Of a DNA stretch of 64,000 nt, positions 1-8,620 are shown piece by piece. Origin of the DNA: Aeromicrobium sp. Root472D3 (GTDB taxonomy: Bacteria > Actinomycetota > Actinomycetes > Propionibacteriales > Nocardioidaceae); the NCBI RefSeq assembly GCF_001426485.1, contig NZ_LMET01000001.1, forward strand, positions 420,844-484,843, given 5' to 3'. The first letter of the stretch is position 1; every line of letters starts with the position of its first letter. The notes under the pieces were generated by a model. It did no database searches and was not told the origin of the DNA. It was given only the letters and a program-made list of their open reading frames with translations. The translations under genes and the position numbers were made by a program.

Positions 1-302
1 TCATGGTCCACCTGTCGCACCACATGCCCGAGCTGTGGACCGATCCCGAGCGGTTCGACCCCGAGCGGTTCGCCGACGACCGCCGCGACGACAAGGTGCA
101 CCGCTACGCCTGGGAACCGTTCGGCGGCGGCGTGCACAAGTGCCTCGGCATGTTCTTCGCGGGCGCCGAGGTCAAGACGATCCTCGTGCACCTGCTGCGC
201 CAGTTCGAGTGGAGCGTCGACCCGGGCTACCGGGCCCCCATGAGCTACGCCTCGCTGCCGTTCCCCAAGGACGGCCAGCCCGTCCACCTGACCCGCCGCT
301 GA
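1..302 (+). CDS. Cytochrome P450, C-terminal fragment (cut by window start)
   Basis: Only the last 99 or so residues are visible; the gene begins before base 1. The fragment has the PERF region (PERFDPERF near visible residue 15) and the heme-binding loop FGGGVHKCLGMFFAG, whose Cys is the proximal heme ligand in this family. P450s use two electrons from a redox partner to insert one oxygen atom into a substrate. No ferredoxin or reductase gene is visible beside it. A short-chain dehydrogenase starts 25 bases downstream on the same strand, which suggests the two act in sequence (hydroxylation, then oxidation of the alcohol). That pairing is an inference, and neither the subfamily nor the substrate can be read from this piece. 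Confidence 0.93.
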   Translation, partial: MVHLSHHMPELWTDPERFDPERFADDRRDDKVHRYAWEPFGGGVHKCLGMFFAGAEVKTILVHLLRQFEWSVDPGYRAPMSYASLPFPKDGQPVHLTRR

Positions 303-327
303 ACCCACCCACCCCTCTGGAGGACCC

Positions 328-1149
328 ATGTCCCGCACGCTCAGCAACCAGGTCGTCGTCATCACCGGCGCCGGTCGAGGCATCGGCCTCGCGACCGCCC
401 GCAGGTTCGCCGCCCAGGGAGCCGTCGTGGTGATCGGCGACCTCGACGACGACGTCGCCGCCAAGGCGGCGCTGCAGGTCGGCGGACGATCCGTCGCCCA
501 CGTCGTCGACGTCGCCGACCGCGCGTCGTACGCCCGGTTCGTCGAGCGCGCCCGCGAGCAGGGTCCGATCGACGTGCTCGTCAACAACGCGGGCATCATG
601 CCGCTCTCGCCCCTCGTCGACGAGACCGACGCGGCGACGGACCGCATCCTCGACGTCAACCTGCGCGCCGTCATCACCGGCACCAAGCTCGTGGCGCCCG
701 ACATGATCGAGCGCGGCAGCGGCCACATCATCAACGTCGCCTCGGCGGTCGGACGCATCGCGGTCGCGAACGGCGCGACCTACAGCGCCAGCAAGTACGC
801 CGTCATGGGCTTCTCCGAGGCGATGCAGTCCGAGCTCGCACCCTTCGGGGTCGACGTCTCGTGCATCCTGCCGACGGTGGTCGACACCGAGCTGGCCGCC
901 GGCGTCTCGGCCGCCAAGGGCATGCGGGCCGTCCGCCCCGACGAGGTCGCGGCCGCGATCGTCAAGGTCGCGCGGGCGCCCCGCTTCGAGACGTGGGTGC
1001 CGGCGTGGAGCAAGGGACTGTTCTACTCGATGAACGTCCTGCCCCGACGGGTGCGCAACGGCGCCGGCCACGCGATCGGTGCCGACGAGGCGCTGCGGGC
1101 CGTCGACGTCGAGGCCAGGGCCGAGTACGAGCGTCGCGCCTCGTCGTGA
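328..1149 (+). CDS. SDR family NAD(P)-dependent oxidoreductase
   Basis: This 273-residue classical short-chain dehydrogenase has the cofactor motif TGAGRGIG at residues 13-20, the NNAG motif near residue 88 and the catalytic YSASK (Tyr about 152, Lys about 156), with a Ser in NVASA about 15 residues earlier. Family members oxidise alcohols or reduce ketones with NAD(P)H in the cytoplasm. The start is supported by a strong GGAGG six bases before the ATG. The gene follows the P450 tail closely and probably shares its transcript. The substrate is unknown; a lipid, steroid or terpenoid alcohol would fit the P450 neighbour and the beta-oxidation genes further along, but nothing in the sequence fixes it. 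Confidence 0.92.
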   Translation: MSRTLSNQVVVITGAGRGIGLATARRFAAQGAVVVIGDLDDDVAAKAALQVGGRSVAHVVDVADRASYARFVERAREQGPIDVLVNNAGIMPLSPLVDETDAATDRILDVNLRAVITGTKLVAPDMIERGSGHIINVASAVGRIAVANGATYSASKYAVMGFSEAMQSELAPFGVDVSCILPTVVDTELAAGVSAAKGMRAVRPDEVAAAIVKVARAPRFETWVPAWSKGLFYSMNVLPRRVRNGAGHAIGADEALRAVDVEARAEYERRASS

Positions 1150-1186
1150 CCCGGTGCGCACCGCGCCAGCCCTACGATCAGGTGTC

Positions 1187-4084
1187 ATGGAGCCCTCCAG
1201 CACCGGCCTGCCCCGGCCCGCCGTCACGATCGACCACGTCGTCGCGTGGGCGCGCGAGCACTTCGGCGTCGAGGGCCGCGGGGTCGAGCTCGGCAGCCAG
1301 CAGGACCGCAACGTCCTGCTCACGGGCGACGACGGCTCGCAACACCTCGCGAAGGTCAGCAACCCGGTCTTCGCACGGGCCGAGATCGAGGCGCAGAACC
1401 TGGTGATGCGGCAGCTGTCGGCGCGCGGTCACGCGACCCCGCGACCGGTGCCCTCGCTCGACGGTGACGAGATCGTCACGGTCGACGTCGACGGGGTGCC
1501 CCACGCGCTGCGGCTGCTGACCTTCGTCCCCGGTTCTCCCCTGTCGTCCACCGGGGCCCCGTGGCCGGGGACGCTGGCGCAGATCGGCCGGCTGGCCGGA
1601 CAGGTCGCGACCGCCCTGGCCGACGTCGCCCACCCCGGCCTCGAGCGCGACCTGCAGTGGGACCTGCGGCAGGGCGAGTCCGTCGTGGCCGACCGCCTGG
1701 CCCTCGTCGACGACCCCGTGCGTCGTGCGCTGGTCGAGGAGGCGGTGGCCCGCGTGCGCACCCGCCTCGACCCGGTGCGCGACGAGCTCCCGACCCAGCC
1801 GGTCCACGGCGACCTCACGACCGACAACCTGGTCGGCGAGCGCGACGTGGTCGGCGCCCTGCAGGTCACGGGCATCATCGACTTCGGCGACGCGATGACG
1901 AGCTGGCGGGTCGCCGAGCTGGCCGTCGCCTGCAGCGCCGTGTTCCGTGACGAGCCCGGCCAGCCCCTGGCCGTGCTGCCCCTCGTCGAGGCGTTCGACG
2001 TCGAGGTCCACCTGACGGACGCCGAGCTCACGGCACTGTGGCCGCTGGTCGTGCTGCGCGGTGCGACGCTCGTCGTCAGCGGTGCCGAGCAGCTGGCCGT
2101 CGACCCCGACAACGCCTATGCGGCCGCGGCACTCGACGACGAGTGGGCGATGTTCGAGGTGCCCGCGGCCCAGGACCCCGAGGTCATGACGGCAGCCATC
2201 CGCCTGGCGCTGGGACGCCCCGTCACCGCGCCCCCCGTCCCGACCCTCGCCGCTCCCCTGGTGCCGTCGTTCACGCAGCGCCCGCCCGTCGTCGTGCGGC
2301 TGGGGCACGACAGCGACGTGCTGTGGGACGGCTCCTGGCTCGAGGACGGCGGATCCGTCGAGCAGCGGGCGCTGGCCGACGCCGCGAGCGACGGCGCCGC
2401 GGTCACGGCCTTCGCCGAGGGACGTCTGACGCGCGCCCCGGCGCTCAGCCGCGACCAACCGGCCACCGTCGCCCTCGGGGTCGACCTGCGCACCGCATCG
2501 CCCGTGACCCTGGCCGCGCCGTTCGCCGGCACCGTGACCCGTCGCGACGGGGCCGTCGTCCTGACGGGCCGCGACCACGCCGTCGTCCTGCGCACACCGC
2601 AGGCCGTCGTCCCCGACGGTGCGGCCATGAGGGCCGGCGACGCCCTGGCGACCACCGACCGCGCGACGGTCTGGCTCACGGCGGCCGACGCCGTCGTCGA
2701 CCGGCTCCCCCCGCGGTTCGTCCGCCCGGCGGAGCTGGCGGCCTGGCGCACGCGCGTGCTCGACCCGGCCCCGCTGCTCGGCACCCCGCCGCTGCCGGAC
2801 GGTGGGCCGGACGACCTGCTCACCCGGCGCACCGGCGCGTACGCGCCGCTCCAGAACCACTACTACACGGCTCCGCCGCAGATCGAGCGCGGGTGGCGCG
2901 AGCACCTCATCGACACGACGGGGCGCCACCGTCTCGACATGGTCAACAACGTGACGATCCTCGGGCACGGCCACCCCGAGGTCGCGGCCGCCGCCGCCGA
3001 CCAGTGGCGGCGCCTCAACACGAACTCGCGCTTCCACTACGCCGCCGTCGCCGAGCTGAGCGAGCGGCTGCTCGCGACGGTGCCGGACGACCTCGACACG
3101 GTGCTGCTCGTCAACAGCGGCTCCGAGGCCGTCGACCTGGCGCTGCGCCTGACCGCGGCGTTCACCGGGCGCGACGACGTCCTGTGCGTCACCGAGTCGT
3201 ACCACGGGTGGACCGTCGCCTCGGACGCCGTGTCGACCTCGACGTCCGACAACCCGCGGGCCGGCGAGACCCGCCCCGCCCACGTGCACGCCGTCGAGCT
3301 GCCCAACGCGTACCGCGGCACCCACCGCGGCGCGGGGGCGGGCGAGGCCTACGCCCGCGACGCGGTGGCCGAGATCGAGCGTCTCGCCGCCACCGGCACC
3401 CCCGTCGGCACGTGGATCGCCGAGCCGCGCAACGGCAACGCGGGCGCGATCGGCCTGGCGCCGGGCTACCTGCCGCGGGTCTACGACGCGATCCGTGCCG
3501 GGGGCGGCGTGTGCGTCTCCGACGAGGTGCAGGTCGGCTACGGGCGGCAGGGCGAGTGGTTCTGGGGCTACGAGGAGCACGGGGTCGTGCCCGACGTCGT
3601 CACGATGGCCAAGGCCATGGGCAACGGGCACCCGCTCGGCGCGGTCATCACCCGCGCCGAGATCGCCCGGGCGCTGGCCGACCAGGGGACCTTCTTCTCG
3701 TCCGCCGGCGGCAGCACCCTCAGCAGCCGGATCGGCGGGGTGGTGCTCGGGATCCTCGAGCGCGACGGGTTGCAGGAGCAGGCCCGCGTCGTCGGCGCCC
3801 ACCTGCGGGCGGGGCTCGAGAGCCTGGCCGAGCGGCACGACCTGATCGGCGCCGTCCACGGCCGCGGCCTGTACCTGGGCGTCGAGCTCGTGCGCGACCG
3901 CACGACCCTCGAGCCCGCCGCCGAGGAGACCGCGGCGCTGTGCGACCGGTTGCTGCAGCTCGGTGTCGTCGTCCAGCCCACCGGCGACCGGCAGAACATC
4001 CTCAAGGTCAAGCCGCCGCTGTGCTTCTCGCGCGAGAGCGCCGACTTCTTCGTGGCCCGCCTCGACGAGGCGCTGGGCGGCTGA
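1187..4084 (+). CDS. APH-family kinase / PLP class III aminotransferase-like phospho-lyase fusion
   Basis: This 965-residue protein joins an N-terminal aminoglycoside-phosphotransferase-type kinase (Brenner motif HGDLTTDN near residue 206, metal-binding IIDFGD near 230) to a C-terminal class III PLP enzyme from about residue 555, with PLP lysine K809 in MAKAMGNGHPLG. Between them, at about residues 370-530, lies a beta-rich segment (VTLAAPFAGTV...VRAGDALA-like) resembling a degenerate M23 or biotinyl-like barrel without catalytic His. In animals, separate homologues of the two halves phosphorylate hydroxylysine and eliminate phosphate from phosphohydroxylysine or phosphoethanolamine. By analogy the fusion may phosphorylate an amino alcohol and then lyse it; this is inferred. 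The ATG at 1187 was chosen because an in-frame ATG at 1079 lies inside the SDR gene. Confidence 0.88.
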   Translation: MEPSSTGLPRPAVTIDHVVAWAREHFGVEGRGVELGSQQDRNVLLTGDDGSQHLAKVSNPVFARAEIEAQNLVMRQLSARGHATPRPVPSLDGDEIVTVDVDGVPHALRLLTFVPGSPLSSTGAPWPGTLAQIGRLAGQVATALADVAHPGLERDLQWDLRQGESVVADRLALVDDPVRRALVEEAVARVRTRLDPVRDELPTQPVHGDLTTDNLVGERDVVGALQVTGIIDFGDAMTSWRVAELAVACSAVFRDEPGQPLAVLPLVEAFDVEVHLTDAELTALWPLVVLRGATLVVSGAEQLAVDPDNAYAAAALDDEWAMFEVPAAQDPEVMTAAIRLALGRPVTAPPVPTLAAPLVPSFTQRPPVVVRLGHDSDVLWDGSWLEDGGSVEQRALADAASDGAAVTAFAEGRLTRAPALSRDQPATVALGVDLRTASPVTLAAPFAGTVTRRDGAVVLTGRDHAVVLRTPQAVVPDGAAMRAGDALATTDRATVWLTAADAVVDRLPPRFVRPAELAAWRTRVLDPAPLLGTPPLPDGGPDDLLTRRTGAYAPLQNHYYTAPPQIERGWREHLIDTTGRHRLDMVNNVTILGHGHPEVAAAAADQWRRLNTNSRFHYAAVAELSERLLATVPDDLDTVLLVNSGSEAVDLALRLTAAFTGRDDVLCVTESYHGWTVASDAVSTSTSDNPRAGETRPAHVHAVELPNAYRGTHRGAGAGEAYARDAVAEIERLAATGTPVGTWIAEPRNGNAGAIGLAPGYLPRVYDAIRAGGGVCVSDEVQVGYGRQGEWFWGYEEHGVVPDVVTMAKAMGNGHPLGAVITRAEIARALADQGTFFSSAGGSTLSSRIGGVVLGILERDGLQEQARVVGAHLRAGLESLAERHDLIGAVHGRGLYLGVELVRDRTTLEPAAEETAALCDRLLQLGVVVQPTGDRQNILKVKPPLCFSRESADFFVARLDEALGG

Positions 4085-4091
4085 CCGCGCC

Positions 4092-4964
4092 CTACGGGAG
4101 CAGCGGGTCGATCCGGTACGACGCGGCCAGGCGACCACCCGCGGGGATCATCACGACGCCCGGCTTGTCGCGCAGCTCGCCCGCGAAGTCGATCGGCGCG
4201 GCGCCACCGACGCACGGCTCGAGGCACAGCAGGTCGGCACCGTCGGGGCGTGACCAGACGACGAAGACGTCGAACACGTCGTCCCACGTCATGCGCAGGC
4301 CCCGGCCCGACGGGGCCAGGTAGCGCAGCCCGCGGCTCACGACGCGGTCCATCACGATCGCGTCGGGTGCGAACAGCGCCGGGTCGAGCCTCAGCGTCGA
4401 ACCGTCGAACGGCGACGGCTGGTCGCCCGGGAGCACCAGGGTGTGGTCGAGACGGCGGATCGGCGCCGGCTCGGGCGCGTCGAACACCACGACGTGATCG
4501 GTCTTGGCGGCGCCCTCCTCGAGGGGCCACGCGAAGGCGGGGTGCGAGCCGATCGAGACCGGCATCGCGCGGTCGTCACCCGTGTTGCGCACCTCGTAGG
4601 TCGTGGCGAACCCGTCGTCGTCCACCGCGTAGTGCGCCGTCAGCTCGAAGGCGAACGGGAACCGCTCGCGGGTCTCGTCGCCGTCGCGCAGCACGAGGGT
4701 CGCCGACGACTCGTCCGACGTCACGACGTCCCACTCCAGGTCGCGCGCGAAGCCGTGCTGCGTCAGCGGGTGGGTGCGGCCGTCGACCGTGATCGTGTCG
4801 TCGGGCACGCGACCGACGATCGGGAACAGGATCGGCGCGTGCCGGCGCCACGCCTCGCCGGCCTGCCAGAGCAGCTCGTGGCCGTCGGGCGCCCGCAGCG
4901 AGTGCGGCTCGGCCCCGTGCTCGGAGATCTCGACCGTCGCCCCGGCGCCCCTCAACGTCAGCAC
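4092..4964 (-). CDS. Aldose 1-epimerase family protein (GalM/YeaD-like)
   Basis: This 290-residue protein has the galactose mutarotase fold signature: HAPILFPIVGR near residue 45, HGFARDLEWDV near 72, SIGSHPAFAWPL with the likely catalytic His, and LCLEPCVGG with the likely catalytic Glu. Family members interconvert alpha and beta anomers of hexoses or hexose phosphates in the cytoplasm. The GTG start at 4964 follows the stop of the upstream Lon-domain gene by two bases, so the two are probably co-transcribed. It converges on the kinase/aminotransferase gene with only seven bases between stops. Which sugar is used cannot be told from the sequence. Confidence 0.87.
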   Translation of the reverse strand: MLTLRGAGATVEISEHGAEPHSLRAPDGHELLWQAGEAWRRHAPILFPIVGRVPDDTITVDGRTHPLTQHGFARDLEWDVVTSDESSATLVLRDGDETRERFPFAFELTAHYAVDDDGFATTYEVRNTGDDRAMPVSIGSHPAFAWPLEEGAAKTDHVVVFDAPEPAPIRRLDHTLVLPGDQPSPFDGSTLRLDPALFAPDAIVMDRVVSRGLRYLAPSGRGLRMTWDDVFDVFVVWSRPDGADLLCLEPCVGGAAPIDFAGELRDKPGVVMIPAGGRLAASYRIDPLLP

Positions 4965-4966
4965 GG

Positions 4967-5587
4967 TCAGAGCCCCCTGGCGTCGTAGGTCTCGCCGGCG
5001 TCCTGCGTCGCGGCGAAGATCGCGTCGACCAGCTCGCGGGCCGTGCGGCACCGCAGCAGCTTCATCTGGTCGAGCGGTCCGAGCGGCGCGATCGCGGCGA
5101 GCTGCCACAGCGCGTCGACGGGGTCGTCGCTGAGCTGGACGGTGGGCGACCACGCGAGGTCGTCGAACTCGCTGGCCCGCGACAGCGTCCGCCGCACGAG
5201 ACCCTCGGTCTGGTCGAAACGCTCCTGCAGCTCGTCGTCCCACTCCAGCGGCGGCAGGTCGCGCACGCGCGCCCGGGGATACGGGTCCTCGGACGACCAC
5301 TCGACGACCTCGATGCGCCGCGTGCCCTCGCCCAGCAGCGCCAGGTAGCCGTCGGCGACCTTCAGCTCGGCGACCTGTGCGATCGTGCCGACGTCGAAGC
5401 GCTTCTCGCCGCCGCCGACCTCCTGGCCCCGCTCGATCAGCACGACGCCGAACTCGGCCGGTCCGTCGGGAAGGAGGTCCTGCAGCATCTGCAGGTACCG
5501 GGGCTCGAAGACCCGCAGGGGCAGTGGCATGGCCGGGAACAGCACCGAGCCCAGCGGGAACATCGCGATCTCGGCACCGTCGTCCAT
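4967..5587 (-). CDS. LON peptidase substrate-binding (PUA-like) domain protein
   Basis: The 206-residue product consists of the Lon N-terminal substrate-binding fold without the AAA+ ATPase or protease parts. It opens with the typical IAMFPLGSVLFPAMPLPL and FEPRYLQML stretch at residues 7-34, followed by FGVVLIERG and the GTIAQVAEL strand. Stand-alone proteins of this type are widespread in actinobacteria and their role is unproven; substrate recognition for a protease or chaperone is a guess from the domain. It heads a two-gene unit with the epimerase-like gene. The ATG at 5587 is the only good start before the domain. Confidence 0.9.
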   Translation of the reverse strand: MDDGAEIAMFPLGSVLFPAMPLPLRVFEPRYLQMLQDLLPDGPAEFGVVLIERGQEVGGGEKRFDVGTIAQVAELKVADGYLALLGEGTRRIEVVEWSSEDPYPRARVRDLPPLEWDDELQERFDQTEGLVRRTLSRASEFDDLAWSPTVQLSDDPVDALWQLAAIAPLGPLDQMKLLRCRTARELVDAIFAATQDAGETYDARGL

Positions 5588-5636
5588 GCCGCCATCCCAT
5601 CACGCGGCGGCGCCACGGCAACCCGACGTGGTCGGA

Positions 5637-6458
5637 TCAGGCCAGCGTCCGGACGACCTCGGGCCGTGCGTGGTGCCGGCCCCGCGGGACGATCAGGGGC
5701 GTCCCGCTGACCGGATCGGGCACGACCTCGCAGGCCAGGCCGAACACCTCGGTGACGGTCGCCGCGTCGATGACGTCGCGCGGTGCGCCCTCGGCCACGA
5801 TCGCGCCGCCCTTCATCGCGATGATGTGGTCGGCGTAGCGGCAGGCCAGGTTGAGGTCGTGCAGCACCAGCACGACGGTCTTGCCCGACTGGCGGTTCAG
5901 GTCGGTCAGCAGGTCGAGCAGCTCGACCTGGTGGTTGATGTCGAGGTACGTCGTGGGCTCGTCGAGCAGCAGCAGGTCGGTGTCCTGCGCCAGCGCCATC
6001 GCGATCCACACCCGCTGGCGCTGGCCGCCCGACAGCTCGGCGATGTCGCGGTGCTCCAGATCGGTCGTGCCGGTCGCCTCGAGGGCTGCCGCGACCGCGA
6101 CGTCGTCCTCGGCGCTCCAGCGCCGGAACCACCCCTGGTGCGGGTAGCGTCCGCGACCCACGAGGTCGCCGACCGAGATGCCGTCGGGGGCGACGGGCGT
6201 CTGGGGCAGCAGGCCCAGCACCTTGGCGACGTCGATGCTCCTCATCTCCTGCACCGACGTGCCGTCGAGCGTCACCTGCCCGCCGCGCGGCGTCAGCAGC
6301 CGCGCCAGGCCCCGCAGGAGGGTCGACTTGCCGCAGGCGTTGGCCCCGACGATGACCGTGATGCGTCCGTCGGGGATCTGGACGTCGAGGTCGCGGACGA
6401 CGTCGGTGTCGCCGTAGGCGAGCGTGAGGTTGTCGGCGCGCAGGTCGTGAGAGGTCAT
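5637..6458 (-). CDS. FecE/FepC-type ABC transporter ATP-binding protein (iron-siderophore)
   Basis: This 273-residue ATPase has Walker A GANACGKST near residue 37, the signature LSGGQRQRV near 141, Walker B LLLLDEPTT near 160 and the switch His in LHDLN near 195. It powers import of a ferric siderophore, heme or cobalamin through the two permeases encoded just upstream. Its ATG at 6458 overlaps the stop of the permease gene (ATGA), so the three genes form one operon read leftward, headed by a DtxR/IdeR-like box, which favours iron over cobalamin. No substrate-binding lipoprotein is encoded in the operon, so that component must come from elsewhere. Confidence 0.94.
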   Translation of the reverse strand: MTSHDLRADNLTLAYGDTDVVRDLDVQIPDGRITVIVGANACGKSTLLRGLARLLTPRGGQVTLDGTSVQEMRSIDVAKVLGLLPQTPVAPDGISVGDLVGRGRYPHQGWFRRWSAEDDVAVAAALEATGTTDLEHRDIAELSGGQRQRVWIAMALAQDTDLLLLDEPTTYLDINHQVELLDLLTDLNRQSGKTVVLVLHDLNLACRYADHIIAMKGGAIVAEGAPRDVIDAATVTEVFGLACEVVPDPVSGTPLIVPRGRHHARPEVVRTLA

Positions 6459-7498
6459 CCGCCGCGTCCTTCCCGGTTGACGGTGGCGAGGAGCCAGATG
6501 AGGTAGGGGGCGCCGATGATGCCCGTCACGACACCCGTCGGCAGCGGGGTCGGCAGCGCCTGCTGGGCGACGAGGTCGGCGCCGAGGACGATGACCGCGC
6601 CGACCAGCCCGGCCGTCAGGATGCCGCCGGCCGATCCCGTCAGCCGCTGCGCGATCGGGCCGGCGATCAGGGCGACGAACAGGATGGGGCCGGCCACCGC
6701 CGTCGAGAAGCCGATCAGGACGATAGACAGCGCGATCAGCACGAGGCGGTTGCGCTCGACGCGCGAGCCCAGCGCGGTCGCGGTGTCGTCGCCGAGCTCG
6801 AGGGTGCGCAGCGGGCGCTCGAGCACGAGCGCCAGGGGGATCACGACGACGACGGCGACCAGCAGCGTCCGCAGCTCGCCGGCACCCGACTGGCCGATCG
6901 TGCCCGCCAGCCACGTCATCGCCTGGCGCGCCTCGTACAGCTCGGCGCGCGAGACGATGTAGCCGATGATCGCGACCATGAAGTTCGAGACGCCGATGCC
7001 GATCAGGACGAACCGGTAGCCCGTGATGCCGTCGCGCCAGGCCAGGACGTAGATCAGCAGGGCGGTCAGCAGCGCGCCGAGCAGCGCCGAGCCGGAGACC
7101 GCGGAGCTGCTGGCGTCGAACAGCACGATCGACGACACCGCGAACAGGCTCGCGCCCGACGAGACGCCCACGAAGTCGGGCGACGCCAGCGGGTTGCCCA
7201 GCAGCTTCTGGAAGATCACGCCCGAGAGGCCCAGTGCCAGCCCGACGGCCACGCCCGACGCGGCGGTCGGCAGCCGCAGGTCGCGCACGATGAAGTCGGT
7301 CGTGGGGTCGTCACGCAGCCCGAGCACCGAGGTGATGACGTCGATCGGCGAGACGTAGTAGCTGCCGAGCATCATCGTGAGCACGAACAGGCACGCGACG
7401 ACGAGCAGCAGCGCGGCCGTCACGACCGTCGCCCGCCGGCGACGCTGACGGCGCCCGCCGCGGACGGTGGGGACGTCGAGGCTCGTGGGGGTCTCCAT
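6455..7498 (-). CDS. FecCD family ABC transporter permease (siderophore), second subunit
   Basis: The product of about 347 residues has a basic N-terminus (RRQRRRR near 18) and roughly nine to ten hydrophobic helices, with the FecCD hallmarks RDLRLPTAASGVAVGLALG and NPLASPDFVGVSSGA. It forms the membrane channel with the neighbouring permease and accepts substrate from a binding protein on the outer face. The ATG at 7498 shares its A with the TGA stop of the upstream permease; a GTG one codon earlier is also possible. The 3' end overlaps the ATPase start by four bases. These tight overlaps imply translational coupling and equal subunit amounts. Confidence 0.93.
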   Translation of the reverse strand: METPTSLDVPTVRGGRRQRRRRATVVTAALLLVVACLFVLTMMLGSYYVSPIDVITSVLGLRDDPTTDFIVRDLRLPTAASGVAVGLALGLSGVIFQKLLGNPLASPDFVGVSSGASLFAVSSIVLFDASSSAVSGSALLGALLTALLIYVLAWRDGITGYRFVLIGIGVSNFMVAIIGYIVSRAELYEARQAMTWLAGTIGQSGAGELRTLLVAVVVVIPLALVLERPLRTLELGDDTATALGSRVERNRLVLIALSIVLIGFSTAVAGPILFVALIAGPIAQRLTGSAGGILTAGLVGAVIVLGADLVAQQALPTPLPTGVVTGIIGAPYLIWLLATVNREGRGG

Positions 7499-8550
7499 CA
7501 CAGCTCCGCGAGGTTGCGGTAGCGGACGAGCAGGACGAACGCCGGCGCACCGATCACGCCGATCACGACGCCGACCTGCAGCTCACCGGGCGAGACCACG
7601 ACGCGTCCGACGATGTCGGCGGCCAGCAGGACGACCGGGGTCAGGAACAGGGAGTACGCCAGGATCCAGCGGTAGTCGGGTCCGCAGATCATCCGCGCCA
7701 GGTGCGGCACGACCAGGCCGACGAAGACGATCGGTCCGCACGCCGCGGTGGCCGCACCGCACAGGACCGCGACGGTCACGAACATCACGATGCGGGTCAG
7801 GCGCACCCGCTGGCCGAGCGCCACCGCGAGGTCCTCGCCGAGGGCCAGCCCGTTCAGGGCGCGGCCCGTGCCGAGCGCCACCAGCAGGCCGACGACCAGG
7901 AACGGCAGGGTCTGCCACAGGACCGGGAAGTAGCGGCCGGCCAGCGACCCGACCTGCCAGAACCGCAGCTCGTTGAGGGCCGAGACGTTGGTCATCACGA
8001 TCGCCGACGTGATCGACGACAGGATCGCGGTGACGGCGGCACCCGCGAGCGCCAGCTTGACCGGCGTCGCCCCCTCGCGTCCGAACGACGCGATGCCGTA
8101 GACCGTCACGGTCGCCACGCCGGCACCGACGAAGGCGAACCACACGTAGGTGCTGACCGACTGGGTGCCGAGCACCATGATGCCGAAGACGATGAAGGCT
8201 GCCGCGCCGGCGTTGATGCCCATGATGCCGGGATCGGCGAGCGGGTTGCGGGTCACGCCCTGCAGGATCGCGCCGCTGAGCCCCAGCGCCGCGCCGGCGA
8301 CGATGCCGATCAACGTCCGAGGGACCCGCAGCTCGCGGATGACCGTCTCAGCGGCGTTGCCCGGGTCGTAGTCGGTGAACGCCTTCCAGATCGTCGACAG
8401 CCCGACGCCGCGGGCCCCCATCGTGATGCTGAAGAAGCACACCACGGCCAGCAGACCGATCAGCGCGACGAGCCCGGCCGACAGCGCGGCCCGCGACCGA
8501 TGGGTCGGACGCTGCTCGCCGGCGGGCGCGGAGCGATCGAGGAGGGTCAT
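7498..8550 (-). CDS. FecCD family ABC transporter permease (siderophore), first subunit
   Basis: This 350-residue permease is the first gene of the leftward iron operon. It shows the family motif RELRVPRTLIGIVAGAALG followed by the NPLADPGIMGINAGAAAF loop and about nine further hydrophobic helices. The ATG at 8550 lies 17 bases downstream of a DtxR/IdeR-like palindrome, so iron-replete cells should repress it. The usual partner, a lipoprotein binding protein, is missing: the next gene upstream is an unrelated VanZ-like membrane protein. Cobalamin or heme as cargo cannot be ruled out from permease sequence alone; the iron box is the main argument for a siderophore. Confidence 0.94.
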   Translation of the reverse strand: MTLLDRSAPAGEQRPTHRSRAALSAGLVALIGLLAVVCFFSITMGARGVGLSTIWKAFTDYDPGNAAETVIRELRVPRTLIGIVAGAALGLSGAILQGVTRNPLADPGIMGINAGAAAFIVFGIMVLGTQSVSTYVWFAFVGAGVATVTVYGIASFGREGATPVKLALAGAAVTAILSSITSAIVMTNVSALNELRFWQVGSLAGRYFPVLWQTLPFLVVGLLVALGTGRALNGLALGEDLAVALGQRVRLTRIVMFVTVAVLCGAATAACGPIVFVGLVVPHLARMICGPDYRWILAYSLFLTPVVLLAADIVGRVVVSPGELQVGVVIGVIGAPAFVLLVRYRNLAEL

Positions 8551-8566
8551 GACGCCCCACCGTAAC

Positions 8567-8585
8567 TTAGGCGAGCCTCACCAAT
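8567..8585 (-). promoter_or_regulatory. Candidate DtxR/IdeR iron box
   Basis: The 19-base site TTAGGCGAGCCTCACCAAT lies 17 bases before the first permease start. By hand about 14 of 19 positions fit the actinobacterial iron-box consensus TTAGGTTAGSCTAACCTAA, including the whole TTAGG half. DtxR/IdeR with ferrous iron represses siderophore uptake genes through such boxes. Its position, covering the promoter or leader of the FecCD operon, fits repression. Confidence 0.75.
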
Positions 8586-8620
8586 CCACCACGTCTTCGT
8601 CACACGTCGCTCGGCCCGGG

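Noticed and set aside
1178-4138. 986-codon minus-strand open frame opposite the kinase/aminotransferase gene
   Set aside because: The translation is rich in Arg, Gly, Asp and Val without any recognisable fold, while the opposite strand encodes a protein with kinase and PLP motifs.
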